A stretch of 64,000 nucleotides of DNA. Source: Scortum barcoo. Its lineage: Eukaryota; Chordata; Actinopteri; Centrarchiformes; Terapontidae. Below, one piece after another: positions 35,599 through 50,003 of the stretch (its first letter is position 1; each line of letters opens with the position of its first letter). The notes below the pieces were generated by a model, which searched no databases, was not told the origin of the DNA, and saw nothing but the letters and a program-made list of their open reading frames with translations. The translations under genes were made by a program, and so were the position numbers. Location: the NCBI GenBank assembly GCA_023238725.1, contig CM041547.1, positions 22,554,744 to 22,618,743 on the forward strand. Reading direction: 5' to 3'.

Positions 35599-37242
35599 GG
35601 CTGTACTGAGTCACTCCTCAGTCTGCTTTTCCATTCGTTCACTCTCAGCTGGCTTCCTTCTCTCCTCTTTTTAATCCAACCTATCCTTTATTCAAGACTT
35701 TCCTACTTTCTTCCCTTTTGTCTTCCCCTCTTTCATTTTGTATCTCTCCCTGCCTTTCTACACAAGGAAATTTTATTTGGATGATTGCCACATCAGGGTG
35801 AGACCCTCAGCGTCACGCCTCACAGCTGAGGCAACATGCCCTCCAAATGGAAAAACATTCTAAACATTTACTGTGAGTGTCTGATTGGCTGACGGTGGGT
35901 GATATCACTCAGATGTTCCTGGGATGTTGCGTTGTGACCGGAGGGTCTCCCTTCGCTGACATAGACCCCGTGAGGAAGACGCTGCACCATCTGTCTGTGG
36001 CACCAAGCTCTACAGCATCACCCACCACTCACACCACTGTATGTTTCTAAAACATGAACTACATCAGCAAGACAGGAGGACAGAGTGAGACGTTAGAGCA
36101 AAATTACTTTCTTACAATTCACAGAGAATAGTCTTGGTCCACTTAGCATGTGACATGTGTGTACAAAGAAACAAGGCTAAAGGTCCACAGCCATGCTAGC
36201 AGCTCTTTAAAGCTCTACTTAATCACAGTGGTGCTTTGATATAAATGGTCGGTGTTCACAACACAATGCCGACATGCTAATGTTACCAAGTATAATGTTA
36301 CCACGGTAACATTTCCTAATTAACACAAATTGCAAAGTTCAGCTGAAGCTGAGAGAAATGCCATTAGTTTGGCTATTAAACAAATAAATACCCAGAAAGG
36401 TAAGTAAACCTCACATCAGCTATTCTAAATCAGAATATGGCCTGTATGTTAAAAAACACTCCACTGCAGCGCTTTATTTGTATTTTGAGTAAGTTCAGAG
36501 ATATGTCAGAGCAGTACTGGAATGCAAATGCTCCCAATTAAACAGAAATGGCTGAATAAAAAAGGCTATAGACAATGTAAAGGGTTCAGCAAGCACTCCT
36601 TCACATAAATCAAAACCTCAGCACTTCTTACACAATCAACTAGTCACATTATCCTTTGCGCATAATACACAGTGGAAATTAGCTTTGCATTCATTCTGAA
36701 CGCACCTTTAGAACAATCTTTTGATTCAACACCTGCTTGTGTGATTTAGTTTGAATTTTGCACTTTTCTTTTATTCTGTTTCAGTTAGTTTCAGTCATTT
36801 CTTGCGGTAACCAAAGGAGTGTGTGCTACACACACATATATTTAGATGCGAGACACCCTCCTCAAGCCTGTCTGAATTTACCTTGGCGAGCGCCACAAAA
36901 ACAGACGGTGTGTGTGTGTGTGACTGAGGATAGTTTAACTGACTGCACAGGGGGAATCATTTTATTACAGTACTTATACACTTACTGCTGCCAGAAGTAA
37001 TGCTTTCAGTACTACTACCGTTCCCCCCAATGCTACTAAAAGTACTATTGCAGGGAACATTAGTGCTGTTAGTAGTACTTTCAATAAGTAGCACCAGCAG
37101 TATTTTTTGTGAAAATCGGTGCAGCTCTGAGTTCAGTTTGACCTCATTGACAGGGAGAGAGAGAGATAGAGGAGAGTGACATAGAGGAAGAGTTATAGAG
37201 CAGGGGGAGGGAAGGAGTGTGAGTCATACATGTGGACGTGGC

Positions 37243-37284
37243 TTCTCTCTCTCTCTCTCTTACTCTCTCTCTCTCTCTCTCTCT
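37243..37284. repeat. (CT)n microsatellite
   Basis: CT tract interrupted by TA near 37261. A similar tract lies at 37450-37482 and a short GA tract between them near 37396-37411. Confidence 0.9.
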
Positions 37285-37448
37285 GTCTCTTTCTCGCTCG
37301 TTTTTGCTCTCAATCCCTGCCTCTAGTTCTTCTTGGATCCCTTCGTTTGCTTCCCAAACCAGAGCGAGGCCTTCAATTATCGTTTTTCTGGCAAAGAGAG
37401 AGAGAGAGAGGGAGGATGTGGACTAAAAAGTCCTTCATCTCAACACTG

Positions 37449-37449
<1 letters not shown>

Positions 37450-37482
<33 letters not shown>
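37450..37482. repeat. (CT)n microsatellite
   Basis: Sixteen CT units. Confidence 0.95.
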
Positions 37483-37485
<3 letters not shown>

Positions 37486-39150
37486 TCTCTCAACCCAGGA
37501 AATTCCTAATTGTTGTATGAGATTAAACTGATTCTGACTCTCTCTCTCTCTGCTGTAATTCCAGTAGGTGGTTTTAATAACAGGTGGCAGTAGTGTGTAG
37601 TCAGTCTGGCCCACAGGCCTTCACTTTACACACACACCCACCGAATTAACTTATTACATCCTTAAGGGCAATTTAAAGTCTTTCTATGGCATTTTTGATG
37701 TCTGTCACTGGACTGTCTCAGATGTCTGTCTCATAGACATGCTCGTGATGAGACACGGCTCCCTGCCCAGACTATTTTGTTCCCCTTTTTTTTTCACATC
37801 TGCTGTCTATATGTTGAACTGACTGACTACATATATGTAAACATTTGTCAGATTCAGTGAAATCTGAGGCTGTTGCTGTGTGTGTGTGTTTTTTTTTAAA
37901 TAAAAATAGAATTATTCCCTGATGTGCGTGCAGCTCTGTTTAAAGTTCATTTTAATGTAAGACAAATAATTCCAAAGCCTGTTACAAAAATGTTACAGTT
38001 TCAGCTGTCTGTGTTGTCTACAGCAGAAATGTGGGTTAGGGCTAGGTTGGCTTCAGATTAACCCTGCTTCTGTGTGAGGCTCTGGAAACAGCTACAAAAA
38101 AGGGGCAATTGCTCATAAATCTGTTTTTTATTACATTGATGCACTTTCTTGCTGAGAATAGGATAAGAAGATTGCTGTGTGTGTATGCTAAATATAAAGA
38201 TATGGCCACCCAACAAATGTGGAAACAAGGGAAACAGCTGGCCTGGCTCTGTTCGAAGCTGACAAAATCTTTTTTGCTTAATCTTTACAAACACTGAAAA
38301 GTGTAATGACAACATGTTGGAGTTTTTTTCGCTGGATTGTGTGCTGAACTATTTCTTAGCCAGGTGCAGTCATTTTTACACGTTGGTGTTTGCACAGATT
38401 AAAGTTTTAGCGTAAGCCTTGCAGTTGCTGGTAGATTGAAAAGTGGACATAATCAGACTGGATATTCTCCCATTTCTAAGGTAAACTAAGCTAACCATCT
38501 GCTAACATTAGATTATCATACAGACATGAGAGCAGTGTCAGTCTTCTCATCACATTTTTAGCAGATTAGTCAGAACCATATCTGTTCACAGTCTTTCCAT
38601 AATATGACCTGGTTCTCACAATTAACAGTCTTTCTCCTGAGGCTATTATCATATTATTTAGGCTCACTGTAGAAGTGATGTCATTCATGGTTTATTTTGT
38701 ACAAAGTAAGTATATTAGTGGAGAGGATTTTGTGAATTGCGACCACGTTCGAGGACACAGCAGCGACCAATTAACAGGCGGTCAGTTCCTGTCCAGCACT
38801 GAAGACATGCTCACACACCCCGGTGAAACCCATAATTATTAGGTGGAAACCTCCCGTTCTTAGCATACACACACTCACAGTAAATGATTATTAGCGGGAG
38901 GCCTCTTTGTACACACACAAACACATGCGCACACACACACACGTACACATATGCATATGTACTCACACACATACTTCGCATAAAACCCTACACTCCCTCC
39001 TCCTCCTTTGCCAGTAGCGTAAACTTCAAACAACCAATAGCTTCCGTTTATAAAGAGTCCATTACACACACACACACACAAACACCTACAGAAACACACA
39101 CATACACACACATGCAATAATGAGGAAGCAGCAGGTAGGCTAACCTTTCA

Positions 39151-39184
<34 letters not shown>

Positions 39185-40534
39185 GACACACACACGCTGT
39201 CTTGCTGTGTGTGATGACAGACAGCAGCTGTGTATTCAGGTTTTACAACCTGAGAGGAAGTGCAAAGTCGACAGCAGAGCAACATCAAAGCAATTGCCGC
39301 TGTACAGTTAAATACAGTTTCATTCAGCACGCTAATGCTCAGTTTAGTCCAGTTAAGTCTCTTACTGTGAAATTCACTTCTAGGCTACCTTAAAACATTA
39401 AAGCAGTAAAGCTTAAAACACCACAGTTGTTTCATTCTCAAATGTTGTTTATGTTGAGAGTGTAAGAACACTGATATCCAATATAATGACTTAATCTCCG
39501 CTGTCATTCTGTCCTCACACAAACTACCTCACTTTCTACTCTGGGACCATGAGTGTATGGTCGTCTACTCGCATCTGCAGACTGATATTCATCATCTGTT
39601 AAGACTGATTTAAAGTGTTGATGATCACTCCAGATGTGCTCACTTACTGTACACATTAGTGTGTTGTCTCTGTCCTGCCACACAGACACACACATATAGA
39701 CACATGTGCACCCATATTAAGTCACTTTATTTAAGGTGAGAGTCAGAATACCCAACAAACTAACATCTTCTCTGTCACATCTCTCTCCAGTAAATAGAAA
39801 CTATGATTTAAATATAATAGGCTATATTGTCTATGGTATTTAAACACATTTCATCTTTCACTAGAGTCAATGATAAGTCTAATGATAAACAGTCCAAAGC
39901 ATTACAGTGCTAAATGTAATTATAAAAGTCAGTTGCTTCTGAGGTAACTTCACTTCATCAGCCAGTGTGGGAAATGCAGGATGTCACGCTACAGAAGTTA
40001 ACACTCTAAAATGAACAACTTGAAGCCACACTAAGTCAGTTTCTTAAGTAGAAAGCAATCAGTGAAACACACCGCAGCTATCCTTACCAGACCAGGACTA
40101 AGCTATCACTAATCACTAAACACAAGAGAGCATGACTGAAAGAATCCTCATTTTCTGACACTTTCATTTTCATTTTTTTCAAAAGATGGTCAGCAGTTTA
40201 ACAAGCAGATTATATGAAATAATAAATAGCTGCAGTAATGTTTTATTAGTCACAATGTCAATCATATTTATTATCTAACACCACAGGCCACCTCTTGATG
40301 TTGCAGAGCATCTCAGTTAGCCAAGTATGATTTTTTTTCTTTTTTTTCTGCATGCATGCATGTGAATTGATCACAGTAGTGAAGTTTTATGTTTGCTCCT
40401 CCATGTTTTTTGCCAGACAGACTTGTTGTGTGTTCAGAGTCAACCTGCTTTTCTTCCAGTTGCTCGTCGTAGCATCCTGCCTACATTGTGGCTGAAGCTG
40501 CCAGCAGTTCTGATCCAGATCAAGAGGGAGTCAT

Positions 40535-40560
40535 GTGTGTGTGTGTGTGTGTGTGTGTGT
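40535..40560. repeat. (GT)n microsatellite
   Basis: Thirteen GT units, followed by further GT-rich sequence to about 40582. Confidence 0.95.
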
Positions 40561-40740
40561 AATGTGCGTGCGTGTGTGTGTGTTACTGTGATGGCAGCTC
40601 CACCCTGCAGTCTGTCTCTTTGCTAACTGACCACTGTCCATTATGAATACAGCACAGAAAGTCAGTCAGAGAGTGATGGGGGGGACAATCAGACAGACAG
40701 TCAGATAATCAACCAGAAAGTCAGACATACAGTCAGTCGG

Positions 40741-40759
40741 TCAGTCAGTCAGTCAGTCA
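40741..40759. repeat. (TCAG)n microsatellite
   Basis: About five TCAG units inside a longer CAGT-rich stretch (40690-40760). Confidence 0.85.
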
Positions 40760-43700
40760 AGAGTCACAACAGTACAGTAATGACTGCTTCTATTTCAGTG
40801 TGTTTGGACAACACACTGCCTTCCAGCCAAGGACACACACACCCTTTTCATACTCCATCTTGCTTTGAATCTCTCCCTTTCTTCTTTTGTCTTCCCTAAA
40901 TCCTCACCTTGTTTTGTTTTCCTCTCCAATCTCCTTTCCTCCTCTTTCTCCTCCTCATTACCGTCTTACACTTCCTTCTTCTCTCTTTTCACCCTCCTCT
41001 CCCATGTCCTTCTTCATCAGTCTTCTCTCCTCTTTCCTCCCCCTTTCCTTCCTCCTTTCTCCCCTTCTCTTCTTGCAGTCATGGTTTTGTCTTCTCTATG
41101 TGATTTAATAATTATAACTTTAGTATAAGAGTGTTATTAAAGTTTATGGAAACAAATGAAAAGATTACACTTAACTTTTCTGTCATCAAAGAGCTGAATG
41201 GTTTCCTGCTTATTCACTTTGTGTTCAGCCGTCTGACTCAGTGAACCTCCCACACATTGAGCTCAATCCAAAATCCCAACCCTAAATGCAACTGAACTGA
41301 CCTCGTTCATTTACTAATCTGCATCTATATCTATATTTCCGCTTGAAAATCTGGGTGCAATATATTGCTTCTCAGACCCAGTGTTCCTGCCCTCTTTCTT
41401 TTTTATCACAGCATGGGTGTGGTATCATCTGAGTTAAAGACCCTTTGTATCACTGCACTGTATCACTGGGTATCATTGGACAGTTGGTAAGTCATTTGTA
41501 ATTTCAAACCTCTTATTTGTTTCAAAACCAACAGAATTTGTGTGCCTTCCCAAATCTCAAAGAGGGAGCTTGTATGTAAAAATATTCTAAATAATCATTT
41601 TGAATAATTTATCAAAGGTTCAAACAGCGATCAAAATGACAGTGTCACATTAGTATTTGCAGTCAGTCATGATGAGCGATGAAGCTATATGCATATGTGG
41701 CACTATGTTCATATACCAAATAACCTTCCACTACACACACACACACACACACAGATACCAGCGTGGCCCTCTGTGAGTGTACTGCATTATTCTCAATGTC
41801 TTGGACCCCAACTAGAGGGATAAAAATATATTTGTGAGGAATTTTAAATGTTTGAAGGAAGAGGCCCCGCCAGTACAACTTCTTCTCAAGTCAAGCCAAT
41901 AAGGACTCCGAGCCAACTGAGAACTAATTTCAGAGTGTTAACTGTGTTGTTATGTGAATTATAGGGGATTTGAGGTACATTTAGTTCTTCAATCATGCTA
42001 TACAGTACTAAAACAAATCTGCACTTAATGTAGTCTGTTTTAGTAATCTCCTACATCTCATTTTGTCTATATGAAAGACGGAACAAATTTAAAATTACAC
42101 AACAGGTTATTTCATCCTGCCAGTCAGACTGGTGGAGGAGTGTGTAGGACTTTCTAGTGATATCCATTGCTAGCTCTTTCCTGTTCAAATGTCTCCACCT
42201 CCACTGTGATTTACTGAAAAAAATTGAATATTTCTTCCCTTCTGGTCCTCTTCTTCCTTTCCTCCTCTCTGCATCCTGCTGTCATCCCCCCATCCTTCAA
42301 CATTCTTCTGCCCGCCTCCTCGTCTCCACACAATCTGTTTTTTAACGACGCAGTCAGCAACTAAAGCGAGGAAGAGCCTTGCTCCCAAGGGGGAAACAGG
42401 TGGGAAGATGAAGGTTTAAGACACATTTTCATGCACATACATGAAGAACATGCTACCAAGAGCACCATGATCATCCCATTGGAGCTGTGTTTGTGTCCAC
42501 CTGATTTAAGTACAGTATTCACTCTCTTTTAGCCCTGACTTTGCTATAGAGATGTTCATCTAGCATCATCATTGCTATTGATAAAAATATTGCTGAATAT
42601 ATTGATTCTAATAATTGTTGTAATGTGATCAATGATCAGATTCTGGCCTTTCAGATCTTTCAAATCAAATCTTCAACAGAAGCCTCAGACTTGTACCGTG
42701 AACTGGACATGTGGTAATGTATAGGCTAATGGAGGAAGTGAAGTTTGCCCCCCTGCATCTTTTATGATTTATCCAGTCAGATCAATAACTGTCAAACCAA
42801 CAAAACTCCTCATTGCTCATCATAAACCTGCAGAGGATCACAGCTGGTGGTGTAGCCTGTTTAACTGAAGCTCTGAACATCATTATTACCACTAGTGGCA
42901 CTAGTCTCTGCTCTCCTCCTGCTAAAAGCTTTGCATTTAGTGGGTGAATATTTTTGAAGTCACATAATAAGCTTTGAGCTCTTTTTTTTTAGATAATGTC
43001 AAGATAATGTCACTTCTACACAGGAGGCATTGCAGTCATGTTTTTCAGTTGTCTTTCTCAAATACCTCTGATTGAACAGGTACATTCTTATTTTAATCAA
43101 TACAGGCTGCATAATGGCTCGCTCTGCAACTTAACCACATTTGTACCTCCTACTATTACATCTTCTTTTGTTTTACATGTGTCGGTCTCTGAGTGCTGCA
43201 GAAATGTGTGTTACCTCCATTCAGTACATCTGAATACATCCAGTGTAGACAGAAACGCTGCTGCTGCTCTGCTCAAACTATGTCTTCTTTATTCATGAGT
43301 TATCTGTTTTACATTTAGATACAAAGATGAATAAACCAAAGAATCTGCTGTCAAACTCTTGCACTCACTTTATTTAAACATTTAAATTATATAAAAATAT
43401 ATAATATAATAAATATATTTAAATTATATAATAATATTTAAATTTAAATATGTTTCAGCTTTTGAAGTGAACCATTTTCATGGTTTTCAAGGATCCTTAC
43501 CTGAGCAGCACTGCTGTACTTTGGCATTCAGCCAAAGCCACTAATCTGTATGTCACCAGTGATGCCTATATTACAAACAGAAACAGAAGTACCAGTAATG
43601 ACAGCAACAGCTGCTAAAATAACATGAGACCTGAAGAAAAAACACTTTTAACCAACCTCAGTTCCTCAGAAAACAGGGAGCATGTCATTTGTCCATTTGA

Positions 43701-44615
43701 CAGGAATGGAGGGGACACTGTGTTAGCATGAGAAAATATTCAAAGCATCCCACGACTCAAAGACTGTAATCTACACACTCTCATATAAGCAACAGGTCTG
43801 AGATGTTTGAGGATGGGAGTCAAAGGTCAGTGTTTGGTACAGCTCTTCAATCTGTATCCGTACAACATGATTTTACACATTAAAACTGCATGTAGTTCAT
43901 ATAGGTCCAATTTTGCATGCAGGTGATGGGTTAACCACTAACGTGTGGGGAGCAGATGGCTCCAAATACTACATGATTTAGGCAAACCAAACCAATTAGG
44001 AAAACCAATTGGTTAGGTTTAGGAAAATAAGATGGTTTGAGTTAAAATGACTGTGTTAGCTGTGTAAATTCAGTCATTTACATAAGTTAACTTACATTAG
44101 GTAAATTAAGTCAGTGTTAATTTTGGCTTTCACACAGAACATGAACTACAGTCTCCTGGGTTAAAATCCTGTGTTTGTTCGACCCCCCTCCTTAGTGACT
44201 TTCATCATCTTTCACCATCTGATAACGTAATCTAATATTTTCTGTAGCAGCCATGTTAGTCTATGGCTCTGATGACAGTGCGGTGATGGCGCCATCCTAG
44301 CATTAATATCATACAGAGCTAAATGGTAGTACCCACCTCTGAACAGAAAATACAGTCCAGCTCTGCTTTCAGATGATAAACACTGGAACTTGGTTGAATC
44401 ATTTTATGATCATTTAGTCAATGTATCTTGACAGACAAATACACAAACAACCCTTCCAACAGGACTCCAGCTTTTTGGAGCTCATGCAAGAGCTTGGATG
44501 TGTGTGTGTGTGTGTTGACGTCTATGTGTCAAATGTATTAACAGGTAAAAGCGAAACAAACCTCACAGCTTGTTAATAGTTGTATCTCTGCCTTTTTCTC
44601 ACCTTCTCTGTAGAA

Positions 44616-44618
<3 letters not shown>

Positions 44619-44656
<38 letters not shown>
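44619..44656. repeat. (GT)n microsatellite
   Basis: Nineteen GT units. Confidence 0.95.
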
Positions 44657-44658
<2 letters not shown>

Positions 44659-47600
44659 TGTCCCCCTCTCCCTTTTTTTCCTTTTTGTTTCTGTCTCATG
44701 GTGAGGTGGAGGCAGAGCGTGATCCGCAAAAGAAAAGCTCAAATCAAAGTAAACGATTTAAATGAATAATTAAAGATATCAATACACTAAAAATAGTTTT
44801 TTTGATCAAACTTGCCATCCTCTGCTGCCTCTTTTTAGCTGCCATTGCCATGAATACAGTCTCTAGTTTTGTGTACACTACAGACACTTTTTTTGTCTTA
44901 TGTCACCCTTTAATAAAAAATAAAGGAATCTGAGTAAGAAATATAGTTGTACTTATACTATATATAGCTGTACTTATACTATACATAACTATACTATCTG
45001 TGGAATCCAAACTTATAACCCACCAATGAATGTATAAAAATATTACAATTAGGCCTATTTTCAATGAATTTCCATCAGATTTCTTTATACTGTGAGTATC
45101 AAGTAAAGCACATTAAAGGTCTATCAGTGTTGCACTGTGAGCTGATATAATACTGATCATATTTTCTTATTCTTTATTTTAACATTTGCTGTGTATTTCT
45201 TTGTGAGACAGGTGGTTTTTCAGCATTTGAGGCAGTGAAGAGAATGATTTAAAAATGTGCTGCGGCCTCCTCAAGTTCCTTCTAAAAGATTTTCCATGAA
45301 AAAGAATTTGACTCTTCTTCTTTTCAAGGACATCCAGCCAACATTTCTCTCTCCTCTCCTCACTTTGTGCTGGTGTACAACCTGTAGACGACTCCACCAC
45401 CAGAATTTATCATTTTGCTGCAAATAACTATCAATGAAAGTCAGTTTCTGACACATTTATTACCTTTTGTTTCCACTATTTACAACTAACTAACATACAA
45501 AAAAAGTCACTGATCCTCACACAATCCCCAGCCTCCCCACAGAAAACTGAAATTGACATTTTTCTCTCTCTAATTCACTTCCACTGTACATTTAAGCATA
45601 CGTTATTCACTAATCATCAGCAGCTCTTTAAGTGGCAGCAGTTTCTTCTTTATTAAGGTTATTTATTATACAAATCAATCAACATTTCTAAAACTGAAAA
45701 CCAATTGAAGTTGGGAGACAGCAATCATTACAATAAGAAGCAAATCAAGTTCATCTTGAAATGAGAATTATTATGGCTGCAGTAAAGCAAGTGAAAAAAC
45801 TTGTATTGTATTGTACTTTATTTAAATCTTTATTTAATGTCTCAAAAAATATGTAATGAGCTGTCATTAAACAACACATTTTTTGGTATAGACACAGCTG
45901 ATAAACCCCAAACCCCAAAAATACTTGATAACATATCAGCCAATTAATAACTAGACACACAAAAAACAGCATGTCATTGTCAAAACTTTAAATTAGAAAA
46001 TAGGCATAGTTTTGGATGACAAAACATCCCTCTGAGTAAATAGTATGTCCATACTTAATCAAGGTTTGTTCAAACAGAAGGAAATACAACTTTTTAACCT
46101 GATGTAATTTGTTCTTTTGAACCAGTTCTGCTTATTCCCCCCAAACAGCGGCCGTACCGACTGTACATTATCTGTAATTAACTAGCAATGGACCCAGTAA
46201 CCGTGACCGTAGAAGTGTGTTTGAGTTTGTTCAGACTTACATTGTTGTCATATTGGCCTCTCGGTCCACTGAATTAATAATTACAGTGATCAGCCTGACT
46301 CTTCATCTTGCGCCATAACAAAATACTACTTAGTCCAGTGCTTTGGTTTATGATAAAATAACTTCAAAACAAATGACATTCACCTCAGCACCTCAGTGCT
46401 TCTTGCTAATTAGCAAATTTTTGCATGCTAACATGTAGGTTTCCTGGTAAAAAGTAGATGTGATTGTTTTTAACCATGGCGTTTCTAAAGACAAATGTCA
46501 GTGACAGTAATATTTTTTTTTCAGTTCAGTATTTTTTCAGTTTCTTTATTATTTTATTGTACTGAGTGTTTAGTTCTTGGTTATGTTCTTTGGTATTGTA
46601 TTCTCCATTTCCACCCGGATGTGCCACAGATGTGTGATCTATATACAGTAGCAAATCATCTACATACAGAGGGATTATACTGCAGCGTTCATGAGCATGA
46701 ACTCTTCCACCACATCAACAAACAAAGGTTTCTTTCATTAACCCATACATTCATTTTAAGAAATCCAAATGGTCAGAATGAATTCCCTGATTTAAGAAAC
46801 AGCAGTTACTCTAACAGGTTACTTTCTTTTTTAATGCTTTTATTGCTTATGTGCCTCTCTAAACTACCTTCTACCTTACCTATGGGGACAATTAATATCA
46901 TTTTAATCTCTTCCTCCCTTTCCTCTGTGCAGGAATCCCAAACATTTCCATGGTTTTTCTCCAGCTTCGTTCTGCCAGGGAAATTACAGAGTTGGATTTT
47001 TTGCTCCACTGATCACTCAGACTTTATTGCCATACGGCTTTGCAATGTGCTTTAATTAGATCATACTTATATGTATGGACTGTCTCTGAAGATCTGTGTG
47101 CGAGTACATTCATCTCTAACATAGCTTACTGTTTTGCTTGTAAGAACTGGTCTGACCTTCCAACACACTAAAGATAAAACCCCTGAAACTCTGAACCGAC
47201 CAATCAGCTCACAACTTCTTTCTAACAGCTCTGTGGACTTTAAGGAATCTCTATGTACATTTATAGACTTGAAGAGAAATGTACATTATTCTGCACTCTT
47301 TAATTTAGGTCCCATTTATTTTAGGGTAACAAAACAACTCAATCATCAGCTCAACAAAAACATATTTGGACTACACAGAAAGGGAAAAACACAAATTTGC
47401 TGGTTTATTGTGCTACATTTTTCTTTTAATCAGAGACTTATTAAAAAAACTGAAAAAACAGCACTGAGAAAACACCGCTCATTTTTAACAGCTCTTTATT
47501 TTTGGTTGTTTTAACCTGAACTCCAATTACAGCTGTCTTTCACAAACTTTTAAAGTTAATTCACATCCAATGCATTTCAAAGAGCATAGAAACTGGAGAC

Positions 47601-48622
47601 TTACAATTCGGTCAGAAAGTGTGGCCCCTAATGCTGCTCAAGAGCACATTTTAGAGATTTCAAGTTGCATTTAAAACATGAGGCAAGTTGAATCACAGTG
47701 CTCACAGTGACTCCTACTCTTTATATTAATAAATCAAAGAACATAAATCCAGCAACAGAATAGTCCATCTTAACATCTTACCATCTGTGTCCATATCTTT
47801 AATGTGGACACAGATGCACATGTACGGATTCGGTTCTGCAATGTTTTCTGAGGAAGGAGCTGACTTGAGGCACTGGAACTCAAAGATACACACCATATGT
47901 TTTGGTGAGTAACTCTGAATGTAAACATAACTTTTGTTTATTAGCAGGGAAACACCACAGAACTGCTCCATGTAATTTATATTCAGTAAAGCTCGCCCAT
48001 TCACATATGACACACTATAGCGTTGCGATGGTGATAAATCAAAACCTACGCAGAAGGCAGGATTTCCATTAATATGCGTATTGACTGAGCACTAGTTACC
48101 AGGCTTTTTTTTAATGTGGTCTAACGTTTAACTCCAGGCAACATAAAAAGATTTTAAAAATGCATAATGGTTGAGTATGCTTTCAGTGCCTGGTCTAGCT
48201 GCCTCCAGATATACTATTTTAGCCAAACACACTTATTGATTCCCCTTTAGCTCTGTTTTTGGTCTCTCCCAACTTCTTAGAGAAAATGGCTTTTTTAGCT
48301 GCTCCGCTATCTGCCTGCCTGTCATTTTGTGCTGAGGAGACTACTGTGAGATGTTTTTTAGGCTGGAAAACCAAAATAATGAGCTAAAATAGGCTATAAA
48401 GCTTTGTAGTACTGTGAAAGTTAAGTCACTTAAGGTCATTACGATGTATAAAGAACAATTACATACTGTAGATCTCACACAGTTTGTTGAATGACTAAGA
48501 ATCAACTGAAAATACCACATAGTGAAAATACTGTTGAAAAGCCATGAGTTAAGTCTCTGGTGTGCCTCTGAAATGACAGTAATGTTTTTTTCATCAGAGA
48601 CACATTGGAACAAAAGCTTAAA

Positions 48623-48623
48623 G

Positions 48624-48663
<40 letters not shown>
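48623..48663. repeat. (GT)n microsatellite
   Basis: GT run interrupted by TTT near 48638, followed by a GA run at 48668-48682. Together with 48932-48980 it creates a 254-codon antisense open frame by composition. Confidence 0.9.
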
Positions 48664-48857
48664 CATAAGAGAGAGAGAGAGAGTGAGTGAACGTGTGTGT
48701 GCTTTTATTTATGTGTGTTGGTTTGTGACGTTCGGAGGATCCGAACAGAGCTGGAGGTTGAACCAGGGAATGATGAGGTGGCGCTTTCCTCCCTTTCTTC
48801 TCTTTTCTGCCTCTCTTTCTTCCTGAAAGACAGATTGCATTCCATCCTCTTCCCTGT

Positions 48858-48878
48858 AAAAAAAAAAAAAAAAAAAAA
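48858..48878. repeat. Poly-A run
   Basis: Twenty-one A residues, followed by GGAACAAAAAAAAAGG. It could be a retroposed tail, but no element body was recognised upstream. Confidence 0.9.
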
Positions 48879-48931
48879 GGAACAAAAAAAAAGGAACAGG
48901 CAGACACATGGATAATATGAAGGTATCTGCT

Positions 48932-48967
<36 letters not shown>

Positions 48968-48980
48968 TTGAGAGAGAGAG
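48932..48980. repeat. (TG)n-(AG)n compound microsatellite
   Basis: A TG run to 48956 passing directly into AG units with one short interruption. Confidence 0.9.
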
Positions 48981-49646
48981 AGAGCGAGAAGGAGTGAATT
49001 AGAGGCTTGCTTGGCCAGCCTCAGACTGTGCAACGTGTCTGCTGCTGGTGGATCAGATGGCAAAGAGCTGCTGCTCTGTGTCTCCCTGCAGCTCTTCTGC
49101 TCCATAATGTCTGCTTTCTGCTTAATTACAGCTCACCTGCAGCCTGGCCGGCGCTGCACACAGCCTTCTGAAGGGGGGTGGAGGGTGGGGGACAAGAGAA
49201 TCGCACATATAAACCTTTATTTGGACTGGGGGGGGGAATGCAGCTGCTAAAAAAGGGCTTTTATTATTTAGAGCCGATAACAATCATAATGTGTGCAAAC
49301 CCCACAATTTAGGCAGTTTCAGCTGACTGCAGCCACTTGCTCAGAAAAATGCAAACATCTGGTTTGCTCGTAAGAAACGGTTAAACTTTTTCACAATCAG
49401 CTGCTTCACTCTGCCAGGTATCTATCTATCGATCAATCATCGGTGGTCATGCTAAGACAATTATGTGACACAGTGCACCTGTAAAGTTCTGATTCTTAGA
49501 CATTTATCTACACCAATGTAAGCAAAGTATAACGTAGCTACAGGTTTGACATCCTAGTCACATCACAGATTTAACTCTTGACCCAATATGTCTCTTAAAT
49601 TTCTCCAAAAGTGTTGCAGAGGTTTTGAGGTATTTAAATTTCTTGC

Positions 49647-49672
49647 TTCTCTCTCTCTCTCTCTCTCTGTCT

Positions 49673-49726
<54 letters not shown>
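49647..49726. repeat. (CT)n and (AT)n compound microsatellite
   Basis: CT run 49647-49668, short spacer, then 25 AT units (49677-49726), which could extrude as a cruciform. Confidence 0.95.
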
Positions 49727-49730
<4 letters not shown>

Positions 49731-50003
49731 TGGAGATGGAGGCAATACAAATATCTGTGGTGTGCCTAAAGGGAAACTCCACTGGTGTGGAGTGATTATC
49801 ACTTGGGACACATTGGTTGGGTGTCTTCACATCTGAAAATGAAAACAATCTGGAGCTGTGTGGTTAGACAGAAGTGAGGTTACCTGGGCTGTGTTTCTCC
49901 TCATCTCTGTTTGAGGCTAATGACTTGAAGCTACATCAGCCACAACTAACAACACACACCCAAATCTCTGACTGAACTGTCGTTGGTCAAGTTACATTTT
50001 GGA

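Larger units (their letters stand above)
26328..37242. other. Intergenic DNA, no supported gene
   Basis: Eleven kilobases without a recognisable coding exon or RNA gene. Visible items: a poly-G run near 28060-28071, AC runs (28973-29002, 33679-33700), a CT run (35575-35598) and a degenerate AGT-type stretch at 36997-37105. A 142-codon plus-strand frame (28429-28857) and a 114-codon minus-strand frame (31642-31986) match nothing I know. Confidence 0.5.
37483..50003. other. Intergenic DNA, no supported gene
   Basis: Twelve kilobases without a supported exon. Contains GT/CA runs (40535-40560, 44619-44656, 48623-48663, 48932-48956), a GTCA run (40741-40759), a pyrimidine-rich stretch (40860-41080), poly-A (48858-48878), a CT run plus a 50-bp AT run (49647-49726), and AT-rich sequence near 43380-43450. 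Two neighbouring plus-strand frames at 46495-47055 (186 codons) and 47134-47514 (126 codons) are long for this base composition but match no protein I recognise. Confidence 0.5.

Noticed and set aside
48341..49105. 254-codon minus-strand open frame
   Set aside because: It spans GT, GA and poly-A runs; the protein is a string of TH, LSLS and F runs created by microsatellites.
49175..49240. G-quadruplex-like G runs
   Set aside because: G runs are present, but I did not find four well-spaced runs that clearly meet a standard quadruplex pattern.
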